Below are positions 15,314-25,600 of a DNA stretch of 46,486 bases, piece by piece. A model generated the notes under the pieces. The model made no database searches. It was not told the origin of the DNA and saw only the letters and a list, made by a program, of their open reading frames with translations. The stretch lies in the NCBI GenBank assembly GCA_028820325.1, contig JAPPJO010000066.1, positions 1 through 46,486 on the forward strand. Reading direction: 5' to 3'. Positions within the stretch are counted from its first letter, which is position 1. The number at the start of each line of letters is the position of its first letter. This DNA is from Gammaproteobacteria bacterium. GTDB lineage: Bacteria; Gemmatimonadota; Gemmatimonadetes; Longimicrobiales; Gaopeijiaceae. A program made the position numbers and the translations under genes.

Positions 15314-16377
15314 TTCGTTCCGGCCTTCGCAGACGGCTACAGGGCTTTCGGCCTTCGCGTCCGCGATTCGCGTTTCAGCGACCGGCTCCCCGGTCTCGGC
15401 GCGCGTTGGGGCTTGCCAGTCCCCGGTTTCGGCGGGCCTCGCCGTACCTTCAGTTGGCGGCCGTGCCACTCCGCCTTGTATTCGAGCTGGCGCAGCAGTT
15501 CGCTGCTCGCGCCCTCTACTTCGATCTCGCGGGCGTCGTGCACGACGCCGGTCGTGGTCTTGTGCTGCAGGTCCGCCTGGTGGTTCCGGACCTTGCGCGC
15601 CTGGTTGCGCATGCGGGCGAGGGCGCGCTTGCGGCCTTCCGACCCGAACTCGCACCGCTCCAGTTGCCGCTCGAGCCTCGCCAGGCGTCGTCGCGCGTTC
15701 CGGAGCGCTCTGCTCTCCCTCACCACGTGGAGGGACTCCCCTTCGACCGACACACTGATCTCGCTGCCGCTCTGGCGAACCGCGGCCTTGTCCGTCCTTG
15801 GTTCGACGGGGGTGAGCGGCGCGCATTCGAAGAGGCACGAGAGCATCCAGCGGTTCCCCGCATCCAGCCAGGCCCGTCCTGAGAGCAGACCGAGGGTCTT
15901 GCGCCCGAGCGACCCGGCAAGTCTGCCTTGGGGGAGACTGCCACCCCTCCAGCGCACCGACCCGAACTTGGGAAGCCACACCCGGCTGCCCTCGAAGCGG
16001 ACGCCCTGGTTGCTGAGGTAGATGCCGGGCTCGCGGCCGATGGCCTTGACCTGGGGGAACCCGCTTCGCCCGCGTCTGCGGGGTTTCGCGAACCAGGTGC
16101 GAAAGGCCCGGTCGAGATCGGCGGCGACGCGGTAGGTTGCGCTGGCGGGGAATCCCCGGTGCTCCGGCTGCCGCTGCCAGTCGCGCGCCAAGGCGCGCAT
16201 CTCGGCCAGCGACAGGCGCCGTCCGGCCTCCCCGTACCTGCGCTGAGAGGCGGCGAGCAATTCATTGGCGAGCTCACGCAGGCCGCTCCTGCACCTGAAC
16301 AGAGCAGCATCCTGGGCGGGACTCGGATAGAGCCTGCAGCGCCAGCCGACGTAACGCCGGAAAGCCGGCTCGGTCAC
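15299..16377 (-). pseudogene. tnpB: Decayed, nuclease-dead TnpB-like protein of an IS200/IS605-type element
   Basis: The frame starts at GTG 16377, two bases after the AraC-type gene's stop, and has the TnpB N-terminus (WRCRLYPSPAQDAALFRCRS) and middle (LPKFGSVRWRGG). The RuvC-I motif, normally GIDxGV, reads VRQSGSEIS, so the catalytic Asp is replaced by Gln. The RuvC-II Glu may survive (REIEVEG). The segment from there to LLRQLEYKAEW is shortened, and the zinc finger with the third Asp is gone. After HGRQLKV the natural tail continues in another frame (ETRIADAKAESPVAV). It is most likely a dead transposon gene. A domesticated nuclease-dead TnpB (TldR-like) is the alternative, but the double domain loss argues against it. 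No tnpA is visible. Confidence 0.75.
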
Positions 16378-16379
16378 CG

Positions 16380-17225
16380 TTATGTCACCCGTGCGTGGGG
16401 AGCACGCGCGTGCGCGCGGCTCTGCTTCCTCGATCCGTTGCCGGAGCCAGGCTTCCACACGGAATCGACCCACGCGCCGAATCGCCGAACGACCCGCGCC
16501 GGGTTCTTCGCCGCCTCCGCGAGCGTGCAGCCGGCCAGCCGGTTGAAGTTCCTCTGAAGGGTGCGGCGCTGAAGTCCCAGCCGCTCGGCGATGGCGTTCC
16601 AGCCTGCATGCGCGCGCGCGCGAGAAGCCCAGAGGATGACGGCCCAACTGAGGAATTCCTTCAGGCTGCACCCGAGGGGCACGTCCTCCCTCCAGTATTG
16701 CCTCAGCGTGGGAGGGGCCAGGTCGACGTGGTCCGCCAACCGACCCACCGAGTTTTCCGGAATGAACGGGCCGTTGGCCGCATCGTCCAAGCCGCAGACC
16801 CGGCTGATGGTCTCCCTGACGGAAGGTCTCAAGGAATGATCGGTGACCAGCTTGAGGCCGAGCCGCCACATCGGATCGCCGTTTGTCCTCCGCATGCCCT
16901 CGAGGATCTCGACGAGACGGCTCTCAACCTCGTCGGTCCATATGACCCGCAACCTGTCGGAGCGAAGCGGATACAGGCGGCGCAGGCAGTCCACCGAGAG
17001 CTCCGCCACCACGACGCACGGAGGGCTCAGAGGCCCGAAGGTCGACCGCAGCCACTCGAAGTCGCCATCGGCGCACGCAGTGATTCCGACGACCGCCGCC
17101 CGAGTGCTCATGGACGGCGCCAGCAGTGCCCTTCTTGACGTCACGCGCCGGACTTCCAGACCGTCGAGCACCCGCTCGAGCCGGTTTCCAAGCTCGCTGT
17201 CCCCGCAATACAGCAGGTAGGCCAT
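16380..17225 (-). CDS. AraC-type transcriptional regulator with divergent N-terminal domain
   Basis: This 281-residue protein has an AraC-like C-terminal helix-turn-helix (IAERLGLQRRTLQRNFNRLA) preceded by the helical LSWAVILWASRARAH segment. The N-terminal 110 residues look like a receiver fold (MAYLLYCGDSELGNRLERVL) without a clear phospho-acceptor Asp. I chose ATG 17225 because CGGAG lies five bases upstream. The gene ends two bases before the dead tnpB frame on the same strand. Its upstream region holds an inverted repeat and two tandem palindromes, likely its own or a neighbour's operators. It is divergent from the 1612-residue lipoprotein and may control it; that is inference from position. 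Confidence 0.72.
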   Translation of the reverse strand: MAYLLYCGDSELGNRLERVLDGLEVRRVTSRRALLAPSMSTRAAVVGITACADGDFEWLRSTFGPLSPPCVVVAELSVDCLRRLYPLRSDRLRVIWTDEVESRLVEILEGMRRTNGDPMWRLGLKLVTDHSLRPSVRETISRVCGLDDAANGPFIPENSVGRLADHVDLAPPTLRQYWREDVPLGCSLKEFLSWAVILWASRARAHAGWNAIAERLGLQRRTLQRNFNRLAGCTLAEAAKNPARVVRRFGAWVDSVWKPGSGNGSRKQSRAHARAPHARVT

Positions 17226-17325
17226 TCGCTCCGATTCCATCACGTGCCATACCGTTCCCGGGGCAGGACGCGAGATCGACCGTGGCGCGGAACTCCTGCC
17301 CGAACATGAGCATGACAATATCAGT

Positions 17326-17344
17326 AAAACAGGGTTCCTGTTTT
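17326..17344. promoter_or_regulatory. Perfect 8-bp inverted repeat AAAACAGG-GTT-CCTGTTTT
   Basis: The arms are perfectly complementary with a three-base spacer and are followed by TTTT-G on the plus strand. It lies 100 bases upstream of the AraC-type start. It could be a dimeric operator or a short intrinsic terminator; its place in a divergent control region favours an operator. Confidence 0.5.
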
Positions 17345-17350
17345 GTCACG

Positions 17351-17383
17351 CCTATCAAACAATAGGCCCTATCAAACAATAGG
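17351..17383. promoter_or_regulatory. Tandem palindromic sites, CCTATCAAACAATAGG twice
   Basis: The 16-base unit occurs at 17351-17366 and 17368-17383, a 17-base period. Each unit has CCTAT/ATAGG arms around CAAACA, and TTCTATCG follows as a possible half-site. Exact tandem copies in a promoter region suggest cooperative regulator binding. Confidence 0.55.
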
Positions 17384-17764
17384 TTCTATCGAGCGGCAGG
17401 CGCCGGGTTGCCGGCCTCATCGATTATCGCCGTTGTTGTCATCGGTATTGTCATATATCACCGCGAGGGGGAATCCCCTATCTTCGGGGCCGGATCCGAA
17501 TCGAGACGCGGAACAGATCATGGGACAGTGTGGACAGTATGGAAGATAGTTTCATCGCTTTTGTCATTTTCAGAAAACAGTGCGTGACGTCAATAATCCG
17601 AGGATTTTCGCCGATCAGCGGGCGCCCCGGAGCAGGACGATAGTGCGTAACCGGTTGAGAAATATGAAGGTTTCGAAACTGGCACCACCTTTGCCTATCC
17701 GGGGACACGCGACTCTTTCCCAGCCACCTCAGGCCGGTATTCATTCCCAACACCAGGAGGTTCC

Positions 17765-20700
17765 ATGAATCGACTCAAGCTCCTTGCCACAGCGACGCTG
17801 GTGGCGCTGGCCTTCACCGCCTGCGACGAGGGCACTCCACCGCCGGTGGAGCCCCCCCCGCCGCCGACTCCCGTGGGAACCATCTCCGGGTCGGTGACGA
17901 TTGAAGGCACGGCTGCCGCCGGCATCACCGCCACCCTGTCGTCGGGTGCGACCACGACGACGGGATCGGGAGGCAACTTCGCCTTCTCGGGCGTGGAAGC
18001 CGGGACCTACACGGTCACCATCAGCGGCTTCCCCGAGGATGCGACGTTCGCCCAGGTGACGCAGTCCGCGACCATCGCAAGCGAGGGTCAGAACGTTCAA
18101 CTCAACTTCGCCGGTGAGTACATCCGCTCCTCGGCGGTGGTCGGCAACGTGGTTGCGGCCGACGCGATGATGAGCGGCGGCGACGGCCAGCCCGAAACGC
18201 TGGTCGGCGTGACGGTCACGCTCGACGGCGAGCACGCCATGGGCGTGATCATGGAGACCGGCATGGACGGCGGCTTCGCCTTCACCGGGCTCCGCGCGGG
18301 CACCTACACGGTGACGATCAGCGACTTCCCGGAGGACATCTCCTTCGAGACGGTGAGCGTCGAGGTCGAGGTCGACGTGGGCGAGGTCGGCCAGGCCGAC
18401 TTCACGGGCCACTACATCCGCACCTCCGCGGTCGAGGGCCAGGTGATCATCGACGGCGAGGGCCTCCAGGGCGTCTTGGTGACGCTGGTGGGCGGTCCGT
18501 CCGACGAGAACTTCACCATGACGAGTGATGCCGACGGCATGTACCGGTTCGAGGACCTGCGCCCCGGCGACTACACGGTCAGCATCTCCGACTTCGACAC
18601 CCGCGACTACGAGTTCGCCGCCACGTCGCAGGACGTGAGCGTGGATCTCGACGAGACGGGAACGGTGTCGTTCACGGGCGTCCTGCTCCGCACCTCCGGC
18701 ATCAGCGGCCGGGTGAGCGTCGAGGGCATGGGCCTCGACGGCATCGCGGTCACGCTGTCGGGCGCGGCCGACGCGAGCACGACGACCGACGCGGGCGGCC
18801 AGTACTCCTTCGCGGGTCTGGCGGCGGGCGACTACACGGTCTCGATCGCGGTCGACGACCCCGCCTACGTGTTCGACATGATGAGCATGGACAGGACGGT
18901 CGGCGACGACGATTCACAGATCGTGAACTTCGAGGGCATGCACGCGCGCACCGCGAGTGTTGGCGGTCAGCTGTTCATCGACGAACTGGACAAGAACGAC
19001 ATGATGGACGCGGGCGAGCACCCGTTGCCGGCACCTGGTGTTCCGGTGGCGCTGGTGGGCCCGGGGGTCAATGACCAGCGGCTGAGCGCCACGAACGCGG
19101 CCGGCCAGTTCTCATTCGGCGGCCTGCGCGCCGGCTCCTACCAGTTGGTGGTGCCGATCGACGCCACGGCTGCAGCCGCGCTCGCGGCCAACGACATCGC
19201 CTACGGCGGACCGGGGGTGGGCTACGCCTTCGACCTCGGAGTCGGCGAGGCCAAGATGCAGGCCGTTCCGTTCGACATCACGCACACGACGATCAACGTC
19301 GCGGTCACGCTGAAGGGCGGTGACTACCGCGGCGATCCGATTCCCGGCGCCAGCGTCGCGTTCTACGCGGACGCGAGCGGTGATACCAAGGTCGCCGACG
19401 GCATGACCATGGTCGGCGAGGCCGGCGTCTACGCGTCCGTCAAGGTCGCGCGTGCCGGCACCAGCGACAACACGGTCCACATGATGGTCGGCGCGGAAGG
19501 CTACTTCATGGATCCGTCGGCCGGGATGCAGGCCGTGACGTGGGATCCGCAGTCGTTCGTGCACCCGGCGGCGGACGCGAATCCGCCTGCGGTGCTCAAC
19601 GACGCCGACATCGTCAACCTGAGCGTCAGCGCGAACGTCAGCGGCGCCACGGTCATGACCGACTACGGTGGCGGCGAAGCGCTCGCCGGTTGGGACATCA
19701 GCGTGGTACACGTCGAGGAAGCGGTACCGGTCGCCGGCGCCCCGACGATGCTGGACGATGACGGCAACGCGATGTTGACGCACACCCTGGAACCCGGAGA
19801 CCTACCCGCAACCTTCGCCTTCGCGGCCGCCGAGGACCAGGACGACGACTTGGACGGCGGCGAGAGCTACGAGAGCAACCCGGGCGTGTACGTGCACACC
19901 GGGCTCAAGTTGGCTGGCGCCATGGACGCCACTCCGATCGTGGTGAGCTACACGACGCAGACGCTGAAGGTCTACGTCTACCACGAGCGCGATCAGGTCC
20001 GCGGCTACACGGGCAACGTCCTGGGTGGCGACGAGCGGAAGGCGGGGCTGGTCGACCTCGAGGTCCGGCACGCGACCGGAAACGGCGGCAGGGCCACCAG
20101 TTCGATCTCGAACGATGATTGGGACTCCAGGGCGAACACGAGCGCCAGCAGGGGCGCATACACCTTCTCCCACCTGCCGGCGGACATGGACATCGTCGTT
20201 CGGGCGGACGCCAGGGACGGCTACATGCTGCTGGATCTCGACCAGCTCGACGCCTACCGCGACATGGACGAGAACGGCGTGATGGGCGGTGCGTTCGGCG
20301 CGATGGGCGGCTGGGGGCACACGGTGACGCTCTGTCCGTTGACGGAGACCGAGCCTACCGGCCAGGACTTCGGCAAGTGCGGCTCGTTCGCCGTCGTCAC
20401 CACGCACAATGTGACCGCGAACGTGTCGAAGATGAGAGTCAGGAAGTCGGGCACCGGGTTCCATTCGTCCGACCCCAGCAGCACGCATCAATCGGGGGTC
20501 GAGGTCAGCCTGACGCCGACCGAGGGCAAGAATCTCGGCGGTGTCGGACGGGACTTCACCACCGCGTCGAGCAACGACCCGACGACGGCACACGACGAGC
20601 GCAGGTTCCACGACTTCGGTACCATGGCGGCCGGCGCCTACGATCTCGGTATTCCGGATGGATGGATGGCGATGGCGGGCGACATGGACGCGGAGGACGC

Positions 20701-22603
20701 GCTGAGCCCCCTCGAAAGCGACCTCGCTCTTGAGGTCACCCCATCGACCGCCACCCTCTACGGCTTCGTTCGGAACACGGACGAATTCGGCCTCGAGGGC
20801 GTGACCGTGACCGTGAACGGCCAGTCGGCCACGACCGACGACCTGGGCCGCTACATCGTGACCGGCATCAGCGCCATACGGGGGCAGCTCTTCGTGAATA
20901 CGGAGAGGGCGGGATATCCGGCGGCCAAGGCGGATTCCACCAACAACGACAAGACCGCCGTCCCCGAGTTCGCAGCCAACATGGCGATGCAACACAACTT
21001 CACCCTCAGTGGCGCGAACAACACCGTCGCGATCACCGGCACGGTCACGGAAAGCGGCACCGGCGCGGCGATCAAGGGCGTGGAGATCCGGGTGGACGGC
21101 AGGGCCCCGCTCAATGCGGGATCAGGACAGGGATCAGGGAAGGTCACGACGGGCGACGACGGCACCTACACGGCGGTTGTCGAGACCCAGCCATTCAATG
21201 ACCCACTGGTCACCGTGAGTGCGCACAAGTCCGGCTATCACTTCCTGCCCGAGTCATCCCCCGTCGCAGCCATCGCCGGGGCCAACCCGACCGCCAACTT
21301 CGAAGGCCGCGAGGCCACCGAGATTGTTGGCAGGGTGACGGCTCCTGGAGGCGGCAGGCCCAAGGCCGAGGTTACGGTCACGGCGTGGGGAGACGCAGCC
21401 ATGACAGCTGACTCCCTGTATGCGGTGACCACCACGGAGACCGGGACGTTCAGCGTCTTCGTGCCCACCCTTAGCGGCACCGTCTACCTCAACGCCATGC
21501 CTCAGGACGACTTTACGCCGGCCGATCCGAACTACCGGAATCTGGACGCCGCGTTGAAAAACACCTGGTTCGATCCGCCGACAACCAGACCCGGCGGTGC
21601 GATCGCGGTCATCCCGGGGCAGACCTTGCAGTTCGGCACGTTCACCGGACATAGCGTCCAGCCCCGAATCACGAGCATCCGGCGGATGACGTTGACGACC
21701 GACACTGAGCCCGACCCGCAGACCATTGTACCCGCCCGTACGAATTTCAACCTCGTCAAGGGAGAACCTACGAACGTCTTCGAGGTGAAGTGGGAGTACG
21801 ACACTAGGAATCCTTCCGACGGTACCGACGACTCGTACTCCGTCGCAAACGATGCTGCGATCGTCATGGGCGGGACCGCTGCGACCGCCCCCGGCCTCGA
21901 GACCTCGCCGCCCGTAGACGGCACCACCGTCACGCCGAACGTCGTGGGCCGGAACGCCGAACGGACCGGCGTGGCCGACGGTACCAGCGTTACGCACAGG
22001 CGGACGACCACGGCCACCATCCCTGCCGACGGCTTGGGCAACTACGGCAAGAGGAACATTACGATCGGAGTCGTAGCGACAGATAGACGCGGAGTATCAT
22101 CAACCAACGCCGCCAATGTCGACAGTGCCCCTGTAGAGCTTGCCGCTGTAAGCGGGAGTGTCACGGGCCTCGATGCCAAGCGCAATGTCACGGTCGTTGC
22201 GGGAGGCCAAGACACTCACATGCTCACAGGTACTTGGTCTGGACCGGGTAGCCCGGGGTTGGAGCACCGAATCGCCCTGTACCTCCTGGTCGAGGACTCC
22301 GGCCCCACAGGGAACAAGTCGGAGTGGGTCGTCCTTAGCGGCAGAACCGGCGCTCCCGCCATATCGAGGGCCACTGCCATACCCGGCGACACGGGAGCCG
22401 ACTGGGGCAAGTGGAGCATGGCAGGATTTGACCTCAACCTTTCGACCAACGCCGAAGGTGATTGGCAGGACGATGACGATGCTGACCTCGTCTACGCGGT
22501 CACCATCGACAACCTGCGCAAGGCGACCCACCTCCGCATCGACACCAGAGTCGACGGTGGCAACTGGGTGAAGCACACCCCGGCAGCCATTCCAGAAGGC
22601 TAA
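17765..22603 (+). CDS. Very large lipoprotein with repeated carboxypeptidase-regulatory/SdrD-like domains
   Basis: This 1612-residue protein has a lipoprotein signal ending LAFTAC (Cys20) and a Pro-rich tether (PPPVEPPPPPTP). At least five tandem beta-sandwich repeats follow to about residue 390, each with G-x-Y-x-F-x-x-L/V-x-x-G-x-YTV, the pattern of carboxypeptidase-regulatory or SdrD-B-like domains. Similar modules recur near 1000-1300 (LEGVTVTVNGQSATTDDLGR). The middle and C-terminus are acidic and strand-rich with no enzyme motif. AGGAGG precedes ATG 17765, and a strong terminator follows at 22646. It probably forms a long outer-membrane-anchored stalk or adhesin. Binding target and export route are unknown. 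Confidence 0.82.
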   Translation: MNRLKLLATATLVALAFTACDEGTPPPVEPPPPPTPVGTISGSVTIEGTAAAGITATLSSGATTTTGSGGNFAFSGVEAGTYTVTISGFPEDATFAQVTQSATIASEGQNVQLNFAGEYIRSSAVVGNVVAADAMMSGGDGQPETLVGVTVTLDGEHAMGVIMETGMDGGFAFTGLRAGTYTVTISDFPEDISFETVSVEVEVDVGEVGQADFTGHYIRTSAVEGQVIIDGEGLQGVLVTLVGGPSDENFTMTSDADGMYRFEDLRPGDYTVSISDFDTRDYEFAATSQDVSVDLDETGTVSFTGVLLRTSGISGRVSVEGMGLDGIAVTLSGAADASTTTDAGGQYSFAGLAAGDYTVSIAVDDPAYVFDMMSMDRTVGDDDSQIVNFEGMHARTASVGGQLFIDELDKNDMMDAGEHPLPAPGVPVALVGPGVNDQRLSATNAAGQFSFGGLRAGSYQLVVPIDATAAAALAANDIAYGGPGVGYAFDLGVGEAKMQAVPFDITHTTINVAVTLKGGDYRGDPIPGASVAFYADASGDTKVADGMTMVGEAGVYASVKVARAGTSDNTVHMMVGAEGYFMDPSAGMQAVTWDPQSFVHPAADANPPAVLNDADIVNLSVSANVSGATVMTDYGGGEALAGWDISVVHVEEAVPVAGAPTMLDDDGNAMLTHTLEPGDLPATFAFAAAEDQDDDLDGGESYESNPGVYVHTGLKLAGAMDATPIVVSYTTQTLKVYVYHERDQVRGYTGNVLGGDERKAGLVDLEVRHATGNGGRATSSISNDDWDSRANTSASRGAYTFSHLPADMDIVVRADARDGYMLLDLDQLDAYRDMDENGVMGGAFGAMGGWGHTVTLCPLTETEPTGQDFGKCGSFAVVTTHNVTANVSKMRVRKSGTGFHSSDPSSTHQSGVEVSLTPTEGKNLGGVGRDFTTASSNDPTTAHDERRFHDFGTMAAGAYDLGIPDGWMAMAGDMDAEDALSPLESDLALEVTPSTATLYGFVRNTDEFGLEGVTVTVNGQSATTDDLGRYIVTGISAIRGQLFVNTERAGYPAAKADSTNNDKTAVPEFAANMAMQHNFTLSGANNTVAITGTVTESGTGAAIKGVEIRVDGRAPLNAGSGQGSGKVTTGDDGTYTAVVETQPFNDPLVTVSAHKSGYHFLPESSPVAAIAGANPTANFEGREATEIVGRVTAPGGGRPKAEVTVTAWGDAAMTADSLYAVTTTETGTFSVFVPTLSGTVYLNAMPQDDFTPADPNYRNLDAALKNTWFDPPTTRPGGAIAVIPGQTLQFGTFTGHSVQPRITSIRRMTLTTDTEPDPQTIVPARTNFNLVKGEPTNVFEVKWEYDTRNPSDGTDDSYSVANDAAIVMGGTAATAPGLETSPPVDGTTVTPNVVGRNAERTGVADGTSVTHRRTTTATIPADGLGNYGKRNITIGVVATDRRGVSSTNAANVDSAPVELAAVSGSVTGLDAKRNVTVVAGGQDTHMLTGTWSGPGSPGLEHRIALYLLVEDSGPTGNKSEWVVLSGRTGAPAISRATAIPGDTGADWGKWSMAGFDLNLSTNAEGDWQDDDDADLVYAVTIDNLRKATHLRIDTRVDGGNWVKHTPAAIPEG

Positions 22604-22645
22604 TCAACCCTCCAACCCCATCGGCCTGACCGATGGCAGCAGCAA

Positions 22646-22673
22646 CCCCCCGTCCGGTTCGCCGGGCGGGGGG
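22646..22673 (+). terminator. Strong GC hairpin after the large lipoprotein gene
   Basis: Arms of twelve bases (CCCCCCGTCCGG and CCGGGCGGGGGG, one G-T pair) enclose a TTCG loop. No U-tract follows, so termination may need Rho or the hairpin may mainly protect the 3' end. Nearly the same hairpin, with the same loop, lies at 30925-30952. Confidence 0.7.
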
Positions 22674-22690
22674 TCGCTCCGTATTCAGCA

Positions 22691-25600
22691 ATGACGAACC
22701 ACCGTACACGGATTCGTGTCCCCTTGTTGGCGATCTGCGCGGTTGCGGCGTGGGCGTCGTCGGGATGCGGCGACGATGCCACGCGCCCCCCGTCCGAGGC
22801 GCTTCGCGTGGCCAGCGTGACGGTCACGCCCGCGGCCGCCTCGCTTACAGCGCCGGACGCCACCGTGCAACTGGATGCGCGCGTGCGCGACGGCAACGGG
22901 CGGGCAATGCCCGGGGTGGTGGTGATCTGGACGAGCCTCGACGCTGCGGTCGCGACGGTCGGCGCGTCGGGGCTGGTGGCGGCGGCCGGCAACGGGACGA
23001 CCACAGTCGCGGCGACGGTCGGCGCGGTCGCAGGCACGGCCACGGTGACGGTGGCGGTGGAGCATGGGGACCGGGCGGCGCTGGCTGCGCTCCACGCGGC
23101 AACGGACGGGCCGAACTGGGCCGACGACGCGAACTGGCTCGGCGACGGGCCGCTGGCGACGTGGCGCGGTGTGGAGACGGACGCGTTCGGCCAGGTCGTG
23201 CGCCTGGACCTGGGCGGCCGCCAGGACGGGGAAACCGGGGAGTGGGTATCGCACGGCCTGCGGGGCACGATCCCGCCGGAACTGGGGAGTCTCGCGGGCC
23301 TGACCTCACTGAGCTTGCGGGCCAACGCGCTGACGGGTCCGATTCCGCCGGAGTTGGGCGGTCTCGCCAGCCTGGAAGAGCTGTGGCTCGACGGCAACCG
23401 GCTCGAGGGTCCGATTCCGCCGGAGCTGGGGAGCCTCGCGCGCCTGAGGGACCTGCGCCTGCGCGGCAATGCGCTGGCGGGTCCGATCCCTCCGGAGCTG
23501 GGGAATCTCGCCGGTCTGGAGGGGCTGTGGCTCGACGGCAACCGGCTCGAGGGTCCGATTCCGCCCGAACTGGGGAACCTCGTGCACCTGAGGGGGCTGT
23601 CCCTGAGCGGCAACGCGCTGGCGGGTCCGGTCCCGCCGGAGCTGGGCGCTCTCCCATACCTGGAATACCTGTACCTCGACGGGAACGCGCTGACGGGCGC
23701 GCTCCCGCGGAGTCTCGTGCGGATCGGCAGGCTGGTGCGGCTCCGTTTCGAGCGGAACGACGGTCTCTGCGCGCCGGGCACCGCCGAATTCATGGCCTGG
23801 CTGGACGGCATCGGGCAGACCGACCGAGGCTCGTTCTGCAACGAGACGGACCGGGCGGCGCTGGCCGCGCTGCACTCGGCGGCGGACGGCGAGAGCTGGA
23901 CCGACTCGGGAGGCTGGCTGGGCGGCGCGGCGCTCGCGGGGTGGTACGGGGTCAGGACCGACTCAGTAGGCCGCGTCGCGACGCTCGATCTGGCCGGCAA
24001 CGGTCTCGCGGGGCGGCTTCCGGCGGGTCTCGGCGACCTGGCGGCGTTGACGGCGCTGCGCGTCGGCGACAACGCGCTGTCCGGGCGCCTGCCGCGCAGG
24101 CTGCTCGATCTCCCGCTGGGGGAGCTGGACTACGCCGGCACGGAGCTGTGCGCGCCGGCGGACGAGACGTTCCGGGGGTGGCTGGACGCCATCGCCGTGC
24201 TGCGGGGCACCGGAACCGAGTGCGCGGCGGCCACGAACCGGGAGATCCTCGAGATGCTCCACGACGCGACGGGCGGGCGCGACTGGATCGACTCGAGGAA
24301 CTGGCTCACCGACGCGCCGCTCGGGGAGTGGCGCGGAGTCGAGGTGGACGACCAGGGCAGGGTTGTCGAACTGCGGCTTTGGGACAACGGGCTGGCAGGC
24401 CCGATCCCGCCCGAACTCGGCGAATTGGCGCACCTGGAGTACCTGCGGCTGAGCGACAACGGCCTCACGGGCGCGATTCCGCCGGAACTCAGCGGTCTGT
24501 CCGGCCTCACGTACTTGGCGCTCGACGGCAACGCGCTCACGGGCGCGATCCCGCCCGAGCTCGGCGCTCTTCCGGCTCTCGAGGAGCTGCGCGTCGAGAA
24601 CAACGACCTGTCGGGCCCCCTTCCGCCGGAGTTCGGCGGTCTCGCGAGCCTGCGCGGGCTGGGGCTCACGGGCAACGCCCGGATGTCGGGCCCGCTCCCC
24701 GCCGAGCTGACGTCGCTCGGCCCGCTCGAGCGGCTCCTGACCGGGGGCACGGGGCTGTGCGCGCCCGCGGACCCCGCCTTCGCGGCCTGGCTCGACGGGG
24801 TTCACACCCGCCGCGTCGTACCCTGCGCCGACCGGGAGGCGCCGGCCGCGTACGTGGTGCAGGCGGTGCAGTCGCGCGCGTTTCCGGTCCCGCTGGTCGC
24901 GGGCAAGCCAGCCTTGCTGCGCGTGTTCCCGACGGCGGCACGGGCCGCGGGCGCGGGCGTCCCGGCGGTTCGGGCCCGGTTTTTCGTCGACGGCCGGGAA
25001 ACGCACATGGAGTACGTTCCGGGCAAGTCCGAAGCGATCCCGGCCAGGATCGACGAGAGCTCCCTTGCCACGTCGGTCAGCGCCGAGATTCCGGGGAGCG
25101 TGGTGCGGCCCGGCCTCGAGATGGTCGTCGAGGTCGACCCCGAGGGCACGCTCGACCCCGCGCTGGGCGTCGCACGGCGGATCCCCGCGACCGGGGGGCT
25201 GCCGGTCGACGTGCGGGCCCTGCCACCGCTCGAGCTGACGGTCGTGCCGTTCCTGTGGGCGCAGGCGCCGGACTCCTCGATCCTGGACGCCGTCCGTGGG
25301 ATGGCGGCGGACCCGGAGGGCGACGCGTTGCTCGCGGACGTGCGTGCGCTGCTCCCGGTGGGCGCGCTAGAAGTGACGGCGCACGCACCCGTGCTGAGCT
25401 CCAGCAACGACGCCCGCCGCCTGATGGAGGAAACGGAGGCGATCCGCGCGCTGGAGGGCGGAGGCGGCCACTACCTGGGCACGATGGCGGGCCCGGTGGT
25501 GGGGCCCTCCGGGGTGGCGTTCCTGCCCGGTCGGGCGGGCTTCTCAATCCCCCGCTCGGGCACCATCGCGCACGAACTCGGCCACAACCTGGGTCTCCAC

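Larger units (their letters stand above)
17226..17764. promoter_or_regulatory. Gene-free divergent control region
   Basis: This 539-base gap separates the AraC-type gene (minus) from the lipoprotein gene (plus). It is AT-richer than the coding DNA. It holds an inverted repeat (17326-17344), a pair of tandem palindromes (17351-17383), and three TTGTCAT boxes (two within 17435-17460 and one near 17562). AGGAGG precedes ATG 17765. I find no convincing small gene. Confidence 0.55.

Noticed and set aside
16378..16869. Upstream extension of the TnpB frame to 16869
   Set aside because: It lies in another frame over the AraC gene and has no TnpB similarity; GTG 16377 is the natural start.
17437..17580. 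Small genes between the AraC gene and the lipoprotein
   Set aside because: Short open frames lack ribosome binding sites and protein-like composition.
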